64,000 bases of DNA. Source: Albirhodobacter sp042466415. GTDB taxonomy: Bacteria > Pseudomonadota > Alphaproteobacteria > Rhodobacterales > Rhodobacteraceae. Shown here piece by piece: positions 17,584-26,283 of this stretch. The stretch spans positions 115,862-179,861 of the forward strand of contig NZ_JAXHCH010000003.1 in NCBI RefSeq assembly GCF_042466415.1, given 5' to 3'. A model generated the notes under the pieces. The model did not search any database and had not been told where the DNA came from. It was given only the letters and a program-made list of their open reading frames with translations. Position 1 is the stretch's first letter; each line of letters begins with the position of its first letter. Both the position numbers and the translations under genes were made by a program.

Positions 17584-18579
17584 TTAACGGCTTTGAACGG
17601 CCTGCATCGGCGCAAGATTGATCAAAGCGCCGTAGCTTGGCAAAACCGCCGGAACGGTGCCGTGTTCAAAGAAGAACTGCGCCGCGCCGTCGAGATAGGC
17701 GCCGACGGTCTTGCCCATCCATTTGTCCGACAGAACCTCATCCGCAGGCAGGAACACAAAGTCATTGATCGTGGCCTCGGCGGCAGAAACTTCCATACCC
17801 GCATCTTTCGCGATGACGGGCAACATATCGGCACGGGTTTCGCCCGCGTTCCATTCCGCGTTCATATCGGCCGTAACCGCCATGAAATCATTAAGCAATT
17901 GCGGCTCCGCGCTCGCGAAACGCGACGTTGTCGTGATCAGGTCGAAAGACAGGATCCCGATATCTTCTTTCTCCGCGCCGGTCAGCAGAACGTTGCCGAA
18001 TTCCTTCATCCGCGCCAATGCGCCGCCCCAACCGCAAGCCATATCGACATTGCCCTGCGACAACGCCGCCGCGCCCTCGGCCGGTTCCATATCGACAATC
18101 GCCATCGTGGAGGTATCGACCCCGAAATGCGCCATCAGCTGCAAGAATGTGTATTGCGCACCCGTGCCCACGGGCACGGCAACGCGCTTGCCGGCGAGCT
18201 CGGCCGCGCTGTCTTTATCGATCTCCAAACCGGAGGCGACAACGCAGTTCTCATTCTCCGCATAGGAGGCGGCAACGTCGACGATCTGTAAATCCTGGCC
18301 TGCGGAGGTCGCGCTAATGAAGGGCAAAACGCCTTGGCTCACCGCGATTTGCACATCGCCCGCGGCCATCGCCGCCGACATGGCCGCGCCCGAACCGAAG
18401 GCGACCCAATTCACTGGCACGCCCAGCTTTTCGTCGTAAATTCCTTGAGCTTTCGCGAATTGGAACGGCATCGGCCATTCTTGAAAATACGCAACCGTGA
18501 GGCGGTCTTGCGCGAAGGCGGGCGACATGGCGATGAGAGAAGACAAGACAAGCGTCGTGAGACCGGTTTTGGTGTTCAT
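17584..18579 (-). CDS. TauA-like periplasmic substrate-binding protein
   Basis: Receptor of the NitT/TauT-family importer, 331 residues. The signal peptide is MNTKTGLTTLVLSSLIAMSPAFA. Mature-protein features of the TauA/SsuA fold include VAYFQEWPMPFQFAKAQGIY, GDVQIAVSQG and ELAGKRVAVPVGTGAQYTF. The ATG at 18579 follows a good ribosome site (AGGAGCATAAA). It lies 122 bp downstream of etfA in the same direction as the dehydrogenase and ETF genes. The substrate is unknown; the linked demethylating-type dehydrogenase suggests an N-methylated amine, possibly a sulfonate or betaine. Confidence 0.88.
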   Translation of the reverse strand: MNTKTGLTTLVLSSLIAMSPAFAQDRLTVAYFQEWPMPFQFAKAQGIYDEKLGVPVNWVAFGSGAAMSAAMAAGDVQIAVSQGVLPFISATSAGQDLQIVDVAASYAENENCVVASGLEIDKDSAAELAGKRVAVPVGTGAQYTFLQLMAHFGVDTSTMAIVDMEPAEGAAALSQGNVDMACGWGGALARMKEFGNVLLTGAEKEDIGILSFDLITTTSRFASAEPQLLNDFMAVTADMNAEWNAGETRADMLPVIAKDAGMEVSAAEATINDFVFLPADEVLSDKWMGKTVGAYLDGAAQFFFEHGTVPAVLPSYGALINLAPMQAVQSR

Positions 18580-18701
18580 TTTATGCTCCTTGTTGGTGAA
18601 AGGCCGCGCAAAACGCGGCTCAAAGACGATCGGTTTTCCGATTTCCATTATGGGTCGCGGCGCGCACAGTGATGCGCGCGCCGCCATCGTGAAGGCGGGG
18701 C

Positions 18702-19631
18702 TTAAATCTTCCCCGTCAATTCCGGCACGGCGTCGAAGAGATCCGCGACGAGGCCGTAATCGGCGACTTGGAAGATCGGGGCTTCCTCGTCTTTGTTGAT
18801 CGCGACGATGATTTTCGAATTTTTCATCCCCGCCAAATGCTGGATCGCGCCGGAGATCCCGACCGCGACGTAGAGGTCCGGCGCCACGACTTTGCCGGTC
18901 TGGCCGACCTGCCAATCGTTGGGCGCATAGCCCGAATCCACCGCCGCGCGCGAGGCGCCAACGGCCGCGCCGAGCTTGTCCGCGAGGCCGGAGATCAGGG
19001 CAAAATCGGCCTCCGATCCCACGCCGCGCCCGCCCGAAACGACCACCTTCGCGGACGTGAGCTCGGGACGATCCGAGGCCGCGACCTTATCCTCAACCCA
19101 AGTGCTCAAGCCGCTCACCGTTGCGCCGGAAATTGCCTCAACGGCGGCCGCGCCACTCGCCTCGACGCCGGTAAACGCCGCGGTGCGAATGGTTAACACC
19201 TTAACCTTATCCGATGATTTCACCGTCTGGATCGCGTTGCCCGCGTAGATCGGCCGCTCGAACGTATCGGCATCAATCACCGCCGTCACATCGCCCAAAA
19301 TCATCACGTCCATCAGCGCCGCAACCCGCGGCAGGATGTTCTTCGACGCCGCCGTCGCCGCCGCAACGATGTGGCCGTAATCGCCCGCAAGCCCCGCGAT
19401 CAGCGCCGCCGTGGCCTCCGCTATGCCGTGATCGTAATCCGCCAACTCTGCGACCAAAACCTTGGAAACGCCCGACAATTTCGCCGCCTCCGCCGCCGCA
19501 GCGTCACATCCCGCGCCCGCGATCAGCACATGGACGTCGCCCAAACTTGCCACCGCCGCCAAGGTTTTCGCCGTTGCGTCCACCGACAATTCGCCGCCCT
19601 GAACATCCGCAAAAAGAAGAACAGCCATCAC
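18702..19631 (-). CDS. etfA: Electron transfer flavoprotein alpha subunit
   Basis: FAD-binding half of an ETF, 309 residues. The C-terminal FAD domain has the signature VVSGGRGVGSEADF and VAPDLYVAVGISGAIQHLAGM, followed by KIIVAINKDEEAPIFQVADYG. It overlaps etfB by 4 bp (ATGA). Because it lies in one run with the dimethylglycine dehydrogenase-like gene, it probably accepts electrons from that enzyme and passes them to ETF-ubiquinone oxidoreductase, which is not in the window. It might instead be the general ETF of the cell. Confidence 0.94.
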   Translation of the reverse strand: MMAVLLFADVQGGELSVDATAKTLAAVASLGDVHVLIAGAGCDAAAAEAAKLSGVSKVLVAELADYDHGIAEATAALIAGLAGDYGHIVAAATAASKNILPRVAALMDVMILGDVTAVIDADTFERPIYAGNAIQTVKSSDKVKVLTIRTAAFTGVEASGAAAVEAISGATVSGLSTWVEDKVAASDRPELTSAKVVVSGGRGVGSEADFALISGLADKLGAAVGASRAAVDSGYAPNDWQVGQTGKVVAPDLYVAVGISGAIQHLAGMKNSKIIVAINKDEEAPIFQVADYGLVADLFDAVPELTGKI

Positions 19632-20386
19632 AGCACCCCCGCGTCTTTGAGTTTCGATACCAGCTCGTCCACCGAGCCAACCTTGATGCCCGCCGCGCGG
19701 CCCGCAGGCTCCACCGTGTTAACAACCGTTAAGCGCGGGGCGACATCCACGCCGTAATCGGCGGGCGTTTTCTCCTCCAGCGGCTTTTTCTTGGCCTTCA
19801 TGATATTGGGCAGCGACGCGTAGCGCGGCTCGTTGAGGCGCAAATCGGCGGTGATAATTGCCGGCAATTTGACAGAAATCGTCTGCAACCCGCCATCAAC
19901 TTCGCGCGTGACCTTGGCCGCGCCGTCCGCGATCAAAACCTCGGATGCGAAGGTCGCTTGCGACCAACCGAGCAGCGCCGACAGCATCTGGCCCGTCGCA
20001 TTCATATCATTATCAATGGCTTGCTTGCCCGCGATCACGAGACCGGGCGCCTCCGCCTCGACCACTTTCGCGAGGATTTTCGCCACCGCGAGCGGCTCGA
20101 TATCGGTGTGAACATCCTCCGCCGCGATCACCAAAATCGCGCGGTCCGCCCCCATCGCCAAAGCCGTGCGCAGCGTCTCCTGCGCCTGCTTCACGCCGAT
20201 CGAGACGACGATCACCTCCTCCGCCGCGCCCGCCTCTTTCAAACGGATCGCCTCCTCAACGGCAATCTCGTCGAACGGGTTCATCGACATCTTAACATTC
20301 GCAAGATCAACCCCGCTCCCATCCGCTTTCACACGAACCTTCACGTTATAATCAATCACGCGTTTGACTGGGACTAGAACCTTCAT
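19628..20386 (-). CDS. etfB: Electron transfer flavoprotein beta subunit
   Basis: AMP-binding half of the ETF, 252 residues. It begins MKVLVPVKRVIDYNVKVRV, contains MNPFDEIAVEEAIRLKE, and has the ETF-beta signature region near VKLPAIITADLRLNEPRYASLPNIMKA split across the recognition loop. It is 67 bp downstream of the FAD dehydrogenase and overlaps etfA by 4 bp. The order dehydrogenase-etfB-etfA argues for a dedicated electron acceptor. Confidence 0.94.
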   Translation of the reverse strand: MKVLVPVKRVIDYNVKVRVKADGSGVDLANVKMSMNPFDEIAVEEAIRLKEAGAAEEVIVVSIGVKQAQETLRTALAMGADRAILVIAAEDVHTDIEPLAVAKILAKVVEAEAPGLVIAGKQAIDNDMNATGQMLSALLGWSQATFASEVLIADGAAKVTREVDGGLQTISVKLPAIITADLRLNEPRYASLPNIMKAKKKPLEEKTPADYGVDVAPRLTVVNTVEPAGRAAGIKVGSVDELVSKLKDAGVL

Positions 20387-20414
20387 TTGGCCTCCGGAAG
20401 ACTATTAGGAATTG

Positions 20415-20436
20415 GCAGGGGACATGCGCCCCCTGC
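20415..20436 (-). terminator. Hairpin between dehydrogenase and etfB
   Basis: A 7-bp inverted repeat GCAGGGG / CCCCTGC with an 8-nt loop, 18 bp after the dehydrogenase stop. No T-run is present. It may stabilise or segment the operon message. Confidence 0.45.
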
Positions 20437-20453
20437 GGTGTTGTGTGGCGCGA

Positions 20454-22877
20454 TTACGCGCGGATTTTAGCGTTTTCCGGATCGTAGAGATCGAATTCCA
20501 CCACCTCTGCGGGCACCGGCACGCCGATCACTTCGACCATCAGCTTGGTGCCGATCGCGGAATATTCGGGCGAGAGGAAGCCCATCGCGATGTTTTTGCC
20601 AACGCGGTGGCCCCATCCGGCGGAGCTGATCGTGCCGACGCATGTGCCATCTTCCAGCACGATGCTATCGCCGCCATGCGCGGGGGCATGGGTACAATCC
20701 AGAACGAGGCTGACGAAATGCTGACGCAGGCCTTTCTCATTCTGGGCAAGCATGGCCTCCTTGCCGATGAAGGCCGGTTTGTCGGTTTTCACGAACCGGT
20801 CCAGCGCGCTTTCCATCGGGTTGAATTCGGTGATCAAATCAGCCTTCCAGTGACGGTAGCCTTTTTCCAGACGCATCAATTCAACCGCCATCGACCCGAA
20901 CAGCGACAGGCCGAGCGGCTTGCCCGCGTTTTGCAGCGCGAGATAGGCGGCGTAGAGCTGGTTGTTGGGCACATGGATCTCATAGGCCAATTCGCCCGAG
21001 AAGCTGACCGACATGATCACCGCAGGCGCGATGCCCACGAAGGCGCGGCGCACGGAGAGCCACGGGAACGCCTCTTTCGACCAATCGCCACGCGACACAG
21101 CCGAGAGCAATTCGCGCGATTTCGGACCTGCGATCACGAGGATCGTGTAGTCATTGGTGAGCGATTTGACCTGCACGGAGCCGTCATCGGGCAGGTGCTT
21201 TTGCAGCCAGTCCATATCGTGATATTCGGACGCCGCGGCCGAGCCGTACCAGATCGTATCGGCATCCAGATTGGCGAGCGTGGCTTCCGCTTTCACGTTG
21301 CCGTGGTGGTTGAGCAAATAGGCCAGACCCACTTTGCCAACCTTGGTCGGAACGCGGCCGCAGACCATCGTATCAAGCCAGGCTTTTGCGCCGGTGCCGG
21401 TGATCTCGAACCGGTTGAACCCGTTGACTTCCGTCATCCCGACGCCGCTTTGGATCGCGGCAATCTCTTTGGCGACAACGTCAAACGTCTCGTTGAAATA
21501 GAAGCTGTGGGTCTCGTGGAAGTCCGGTGTCGGCTTGATATAGGCCACACGTTCCCAGCCGTTGACGACGCCAAATTCCGCACCTGCCGCCGCCAAAATC
21601 GGCGTGATCGGCGTGGTTTTCATCGGACGGCCCGCCGGACGATGCTCATGCGGCATGTGGAAGCGGAATTCGTTTTGGTAATCTTCAATCGCTTTGAGCG
21701 CGGTCAGTTCCACGTTGCAATGGCCGGTGAAACGACGCGGGTCGGTGACCCAAGTGTCATAGCAGGCCTCGCCGTGGACGATTTGTTGCGCGAGCAGCCA
21801 GCCGTGGCCACCGCCCTCGCCCAGACCTGCGCGCAGGCCGATGATGCAGAACGCGTTGCGCTTGCCCGGAATCGGGCCGACCAGCGGCGCGCCGTCGATC
21901 GTGTAGGTGATCGGGCCGTTGACGACGGTGTGGATACCGACTTCGGTGAGCGCCGGCATCCGTGCAAACGCGCCCTCAAGCACGTCGGTGACGCGGTCGA
22001 GATCGTCGGGGCACAGAGCGTTGACGAATTTCGGGTCGATCCCGTCCATCCCCCACGTGCGGCAATCTTGCTCGTAGAAACCAACCAGCAGGCCGTTTTT
22101 CTCTTGGCGGCAATAGTAATCGGACACGGGGCAACGGATCAGCGGCATCCGGTGGCCGGCTTCCTCAATCGCTTTGATCGGCTCGGTCAGGAAGTATTGG
22201 TGCTCCATCGACATGACGGGGTGGTGCACGCCCATCATCGCGCCGACTTCGTTCACGCGGTAGCCGCAGGCGTTGACCACGATTTCGCAATTGATGTCGC
22301 CGTGCTCGGTGTGAACCGTCCAGCTATCGTCCTTATGCTGGGTGAGGCCGGTGACTGGCGTATTGCGATACACCTCCGCGCCGGCCAAACGGGCACGACG
22401 GGCGAGTGCTTGGCACAGCTGCGCCGGATCAATATCACCGTCCAGCGGATCCCAAAGGCCGCCCAGAAGGTTGTCGGTCGAGATCAGCGGGTGGCGGCGG
22501 GCGCATTCTTCCGCGTCGATGATTTCAAACTCAACGCCCATGCCTTTGGCGACACTGGCGAAGTGACGATAGCCGTCCATATGCGCCTGCGTATTGGCCA
22601 AACGCATCCCGCCATCGGCGTGGTGGTAGTTGATCGGGTATTCCGGATCATCCGCCAACTCTTTGTAAAGTTTGATCGAATGGCTTTTCAGGCCGACCAT
22701 CGTTTGCACCGCGCCGAAGTTCGTGACCTGCGCGGCCGAATGCCACGTCGTCCCCGAAGTCAGCTCGTTGCGTTCGACTAAGACCACGTCGGTCCAGCCT
22801 TCTTGCGTCAGGTGATAGAGGGTGGAACACCCCGCGATACCCCCGCCGATGACGACCACACGTGTTTGACTTTTCAT
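20454..22877 (-). CDS. Dimethylglycine/sarcosine dehydrogenase-like FAD enzyme with GcvT domain
   Basis: Predicted to demethylate an N-methyl amine oxidatively, pass electrons to ETF and transfer the C1 unit to THF. It has 807 residues. An N-terminal FAD site (GGGIAG at residues 11-16) is followed by SGTTWHSAAQ, whose His is the covalent FAD attachment point in dimethylglycine dehydrogenases. The middle is a DAO/FAO_M domain. The C-terminal half is a GcvT aminomethyltransferase-like THF domain (MTEVNGFNRFEITGTGA, then GELAYEIHVP and MRLEKGYRHWKADL). The ATG at 22877 has GAGG upstream. The exact substrate (dimethylglycine, sarcosine or an N-methyl sulfonate) is open. Confidence 0.88.
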   Translation of the reverse strand: MKSQTRVVVIGGGIAGCSTLYHLTQEGWTDVVLVERNELTSGTTWHSAAQVTNFGAVQTMVGLKSHSIKLYKELADDPEYPINYHHADGGMRLANTQAHMDGYRHFASVAKGMGVEFEIIDAEECARRHPLISTDNLLGGLWDPLDGDIDPAQLCQALARRARLAGAEVYRNTPVTGLTQHKDDSWTVHTEHGDINCEIVVNACGYRVNEVGAMMGVHHPVMSMEHQYFLTEPIKAIEEAGHRMPLIRCPVSDYYCRQEKNGLLVGFYEQDCRTWGMDGIDPKFVNALCPDDLDRVTDVLEGAFARMPALTEVGIHTVVNGPITYTIDGAPLVGPIPGKRNAFCIIGLRAGLGEGGGHGWLLAQQIVHGEACYDTWVTDPRRFTGHCNVELTALKAIEDYQNEFRFHMPHEHRPAGRPMKTTPITPILAAAGAEFGVVNGWERVAYIKPTPDFHETHSFYFNETFDVVAKEIAAIQSGVGMTEVNGFNRFEITGTGAKAWLDTMVCGRVPTKVGKVGLAYLLNHHGNVKAEATLANLDADTIWYGSAAASEYHDMDWLQKHLPDDGSVQVKSLTNDYTILVIAGPKSRELLSAVSRGDWSKEAFPWLSVRRAFVGIAPAVIMSVSFSGELAYEIHVPNNQLYAAYLALQNAGKPLGLSLFGSMAVELMRLEKGYRHWKADLITEFNPMESALDRFVKTDKPAFIGKEAMLAQNEKGLRQHFVSLVLDCTHAPAHGGDSIVLEDGTCVGTISSAGWGHRVGKNIAMGFLSPEYSAIGTKLMVEVIGVPVPAEVVEFDLYDPENAKIRA

Positions 22878-22912
22878 AGCAACCTCACCTTGCATTTTTC
22901 TGAATTGCAATC

Positions 22913-22974
22913 AGATGACGCTGCGTTTCGGGATCGGTCAATTGGGCGCGTGATGCGTTCAGAAAATCAGAACG
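22913..22974 (-). promoter_or_regulatory. Dehydrogenase operon promoter with shared 19-bp element
   Basis: On the minus strand CGTTCTGATTTTCTGAACG (22974-22956), then 14 bp, then TTGACC (-35, 22941-22936) and a weak -10 TCATCT after 17 bp (22918-22913). The element differs by one base from that upstream of folD and has the same 14-bp distance to TTGACC. The flanking sequence CAATTGACCG is also shared. The element lies 78 bp before the start codon, as expected for an activator site. Confidence 0.65.
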
Positions 22975-23026
22975 ACCCCTAAAATTAAGCAGAACAGCCG
23001 CGCGCCGCGGCGCCGTTAGATCGCCG

Positions 23027-23935
23027 TCAGATCGCCGCCAGTTGCGACCAGAAGATACCTTCGGCCATGTTGCGCGCGCCTTGCACCCGCACCGCGATCA
23101 CCTGCAAATCAAACACAGGCAGGACCGGCGAAAGGTCAAACAGGGTGCCTGCGGCCAAACGCTCCTGCGCGAGGGATTCGGGCACCCACGCCACCCCGAG
23201 CCCGATCGCCGCCATCTCGACCGCCGCCAATGTCAGGGCCGTTTCCAGCTTTGGCGCATGATCCAGCGCGGGATTCAAAAACGGCAGGATCTTGCGTTCC
23301 ATCACCTGCCCCAAAAATACATCGGGTGGATACGTAATATAAGGCAACTCAAAGCGTTGATCGCCGTTTTGCGCCGTCAGCGCGCGGCGTAAATCCGGCA
23401 TCGGGCTGTTGAAAACAGGAATCAAGCGATCCGACCCGATCACCAGCTCTTCGAGGAAATCCGTGCCGAAATCGTTCAGCTCATCGGGCATCCGGTAGAC
23501 AATCGCCACATCCGCCTGCCGCGATAACAACATGCCCGTGCATTCGTCGAGGTTGGCCGATCGGAGCCGCACGTAGATCCCGTCACGCTCCATCGGCATT
23601 TGCTGCAAAAGGGCCGGGACGCGCATCGCGGTGAGCGAATGTTGGCACGCGATCACCACGCGGTTGCTCGTCATCCGCTCGCCGCGCCGCAAATCAACGA
23701 CAAGCTGCCGCAGAGCCATCGTCAATTGGACGATCTGTTCGCTTTGCGCGGTTGTCGTCGGTTTCAGCCGAATCGGCTTATGGGCGCGATCGAACAGTTC
23801 GACGCCAACGTAATCTTCAATCTGCTTAATTCTTCGCGAAAATGCTGATTGCGTGAGCATCCGCCGTTCGGCGGCGCCGCTGAATGATCCGGTATCGGCA
23901 ATCGCGAGGATGTCTTCCAACCATTCAAGACGCAT
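23027..23935 (-). CDS. LysR-family regulator divergent from cuyA
   Basis: A 302-residue LysR protein with an N-terminal helix-turn-helix (MRLEWLEDILAIADTGSFSGAAERR, then SAFSRRIKQIEDYVGVELFDR). The ATG at 23935 is the canonical LysR start, with AGGTG upstream. It is divergent from the sulfonate operon across 117 bp that hold the palindrome AACTTGCAAGTT. The position matches a cuyR-type regulator of cysteate catabolism, as recalled for roseobacters. The effector is predicted to be cysteate or a related sulfonate (inference). Confidence 0.87.
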   Translation of the reverse strand: MRLEWLEDILAIADTGSFSGAAERRMLTQSAFSRRIKQIEDYVGVELFDRAHKPIRLKPTTTAQSEQIVQLTMALRQLVVDLRRGERMTSNRVVIACQHSLTAMRVPALLQQMPMERDGIYVRLRSANLDECTGMLLSRQADVAIVYRMPDELNDFGTDFLEELVIGSDRLIPVFNSPMPDLRRALTAQNGDQRFELPYITYPPDVFLGQVMERKILPFLNPALDHAPKLETALTLAAVEMAAIGLGVAWVPESLAQERLAAGTLFDLSPVLPVFDLQVIAVRVQGARNMAEGIFWSQLAAI

Positions 23936-23944
23936 ATCGCACCT

Positions 23945-23956
23945 AACTTGCAAGTT
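23945..23956. promoter_or_regulatory. Palindrome in LysR/cuyA intergenic region
   Basis: Perfect 12-bp palindrome AACTTGCAAGTT, 10 bp upstream of the LysR start and 97 bp upstream of cuyA. It is a plausible part of the LysR binding region; AT-rich repeats follow at about 23968-23985. Confidence 0.4.
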
Positions 23957-24052
23957 TTGCATAACATATCAAAAATTTCGAATTTGCATAGCCGTTTGAG
24001 ATGCGCAACGGTCAGATCATACAAGTTAGTGTCATCACTCAAGGAACATCAC

Positions 24053-25072
24053 ATGCATCTCGCCCGCTTCCCGCGCGTCCATCTCGCGCATCTTCCGACC
24101 CCGCTTGAGAAGATGGACCGCCTGTCGGCCGAACTCGGAGGGCCGGAAATCTGGATCAAGCGCGATGATTGCACGGGCCTGTCCACCGGCGGAAACAAGA
24201 CGCGGAAGCTCGAATTCCTGATGGCCGAAGCCTTGGCTATGGGCGCCGACACGGTCATGACGCAGGGCGCGACCCAGTCAAACCACGCCCGCCAGACCGC
24301 CGCATTCGCCGCAAAACTCGGCATGGGCTGCCATATCCTGTTGGAAGATCGCACCGGCTCCAACGATCATAACTACAACGATAACGGCAATGTGCTTCTC
24401 GATCATTTGCACGGCGCGACGACGTCCAAACGCGCAGGCGGCATGGATATGCAGGCCGAGATGGAGCTTGTTGCCGAAAAACTCAAAGCAGAAGGCCGTA
24501 AGGTCTATCTCATTCCGGGTGGCGGCTCCAACGCGACGGGCGCTTTGGGCTATGTGAACTGCGCGTTTGAACTCATGGGCCAAGCCAATGATCGCAGCCT
24601 GCGCATCGATCATATCGTCACCGCGACAGGGTCTGCGGGCACACAAGCCGGCCTGATTACCGGTCTTAAAGCCATGAACGCGAATATCCCGTTGCTCGGG
24701 ATCGGCGTTCGCGCGCCCAAAGAGAAGCAAGAAGAAAACGTCTTCGCGCTGGCACAAAAGACGGCTGAGAAGCTCGGTTGCCCGAATGTCGTATCGCGCG
24801 GCGATGTGATCGCAGACAGCAGCTACGTCGGCGCAGGCTACGGCGTGCCCCGCGAAGACACGATCGAAGCGATCCGCATGTTCGCACAGCTCGAAGGCAT
24901 CCTGCTCGATCCGGTTTACTCCGGCAAAGGCGCGGCAGGCCTGATCGATCATTGCCGCAAAGGCACGTTTAAGAAGGGCGAGCGGATTGTCTTCTTGCAT
25001 ACCGGTGGCTCAACTGCGCTGTTCGGGTATGACTCGGTCTTTGCCGAGGGCAACCAAGCGTTGAAAGTGTAA
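24053..25072 (+). CDS. cuyA: L-cysteate sulfo-lyase
   Basis: PLP enzyme that converts L-cysteate to pyruvate, ammonia and sulfite. It has 339 residues and closely follows the recalled Ruegeria pomeroyi CuyA from the start (MHLARFPR, LAHLPTPLE) through IWIKRDDCTGLSTGGNKTRK. The PLP Lys is K49 in GGNK, and VTATGSAGTQAG forms the phosphate-binding loop. The family also includes D-cysteine desulfhydrase, but resemblance to CuyA and the adjacent cuyZ-type exporter favour cysteate. The ATG at 24053 has AAGGAAC upstream. First gene of a five-gene plus-strand unit. Confidence 0.9.
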   Translation: MHLARFPRVHLAHLPTPLEKMDRLSAELGGPEIWIKRDDCTGLSTGGNKTRKLEFLMAEALAMGADTVMTQGATQSNHARQTAAFAAKLGMGCHILLEDRTGSNDHNYNDNGNVLLDHLHGATTSKRAGGMDMQAEMELVAEKLKAEGRKVYLIPGGGSNATGALGYVNCAFELMGQANDRSLRIDHIVTATGSAGTQAGLITGLKAMNANIPLLGIGVRAPKEKQEENVFALAQKTAEKLGCPNVVSRGDVIADSSYVGAGYGVPREDTIEAIRMFAQLEGILLDPVYSGKGAAGLIDHCRKGTFKKGERIVFLHTGGSTALFGYDSVFAEGNQALKV

Positions 25073-25077
25073 TTAAG

Positions 25078-26283
25078 ATGGCCCGAGCGACATTCACCAA
25101 AAGCTTTACCCAGCAATTGCCGATCCCTGATGACGCCATCGAGGCGGCCGTCGCGGTGATGCGCTCGGGCCGTTTGCACCGTTACAACACTGCCGCCGAT
25201 GCGGCCGGCGAGACGGCCGATCTGGAACGCGAATTCGCCGCATGGCAGGGCCAGCCCTATTGCCTCGCGGTGGCGTCCGGCGGGCAGGCGATGCAGATCG
25301 CGATGCGCGCAAGCGGCGTTCAGCCCGGCGATCTGGTGATGACGAACGGCTTTACCCTCGCGCCGGTTCCGGGCGCGATTGCCGGCGTCGGGGCGAAAGC
25401 GGTTTTGATCGAAATCACCGATGATCTGGTCATTGATCTCGATGATCTTGATCGCAAGGCAAAGGCAACCGGTGCGCGCTATTTGTTGCTGTCACACATG
25501 CGCGGACACCTGTGCGATATGGATCGTTTGATGCGGATTGCCGCCGCGCACAGCATGACGATCATCGAAGATTGCGCGCATACGATGGGCGCGCGCTGGA
25601 ACGGGAAGCTCTCCGGTTCCTTCGGACTGGCGGGATGTTTCAGCACCCAAACCTACAAGCATATGAACTCCGGCGAGGGCGGCTTGCTGACCTCAGACGA
25701 TCCTGATTTCATGGCGCGGGCGACGATCCTCTCCGGCTCCTATATGCTGTTTGATCGGCACGGCGCGGGCCCCGCGACAGAGGTCTACGACGATATCAAA
25801 CTCGATACACCCAATTGCTCGGCGCGGATGGATAACCTGCGCGCCGCGATTTTGCGCCCGCAGCTGCGCGCCCTGAATCAAAGCATCGCGGATTGGAACG
25901 CGCGGCACGATTTGGTGGCGGAGATGCTGGCGACCAATCCCGCGATCCACCTGCCCAATCGCCCCGAGGCAGAGCTCTACGTCGGCTCCTCGATCCAGTT
26001 TTGCTTGCCCCACATCACACCGGACGCCGCTCGCGGGTTTATCGCGCATCTCGCGGCGGTGGGCGTCGAGGTCAAATGGTTTGGCGCGTCCATGCCCGTT
26101 GGCTTCACCTCGGCGCATCAAAGCTGGCGCTATATCGCGGCGCAAGCCCTACCCCAGACCGACCGGATCTTGGCGGGCCTGTTCGATATGCGCCTGCCGC
26201 TGACCTTTGATCTGAAGGATTGCGCGCTCTTGGCCGATCACATCCTCGATGCGGTAGCCATGCTGAAACAGGAGCGCGAATGA
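25078..26283 (+). CDS. DegT/DnrJ/EryC1/StrS-family PLP aminotransferase
   Basis: A 401-residue fold-type I PLP protein, 5 bp after cuyA. The Schiff-base Lys is K194 in TYKHMNSGEGG, and IIEDCAHTMGARWNGK carries the PLP-binding Asp. Such enzymes aminate keto-sugars or similar ketones, mostly with glutamate. In a cysteate degradation operon it is unexpected: class V or AspC-like enzymes usually transaminate sulfopyruvate. It could interconvert a 3-hydroxy-2-oxopropanesulfonate and cysteinolate, or act on sulfopyruvate (inference). Its stop overlaps the next start as ATGA. Confidence 0.82.
   Translation: MARATFTKSFTQQLPIPDDAIEAAVAVMRSGRLHRYNTAADAAGETADLEREFAAWQGQPYCLAVASGGQAMQIAMRASGVQPGDLVMTNGFTLAPVPGAIAGVGAKAVLIEITDDLVIDLDDLDRKAKATGARYLLLSHMRGHLCDMDRLMRIAAAHSMTIIEDCAHTMGARWNGKLSGSFGLAGCFSTQTYKHMNSGEGGLLTSDDPDFMARATILSGSYMLFDRHGAGPATEVYDDIKLDTPNCSARMDNLRAAILRPQLRALNQSIADWNARHDLVAEMLATNPAIHLPNRPEAELYVGSSIQFCLPHITPDAARGFIAHLAAVGVEVKWFGASMPVGFTSAHQSWRYIAAQALPQTDRILAGLFDMRLPLTFDLKDCALLADHILDAVAMLKQERE

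Noticed and set aside
20412..22781. Long open frame of about 789 codons antisense to the FAD dehydrogenase gene
   Set aside because: It is a GC-rich mirror of a well-supported gene. Its translation is rich in Arg, His and Asp with no recognisable domain, signal or ribosome site.
23936..24052. Possible copy of the 19-bp C1 element near the LysR/cuyA promoter
   Set aside because: No CGTTC/GAACG repeat was found there; the palindrome AACTTGCAAGTT is unrelated.
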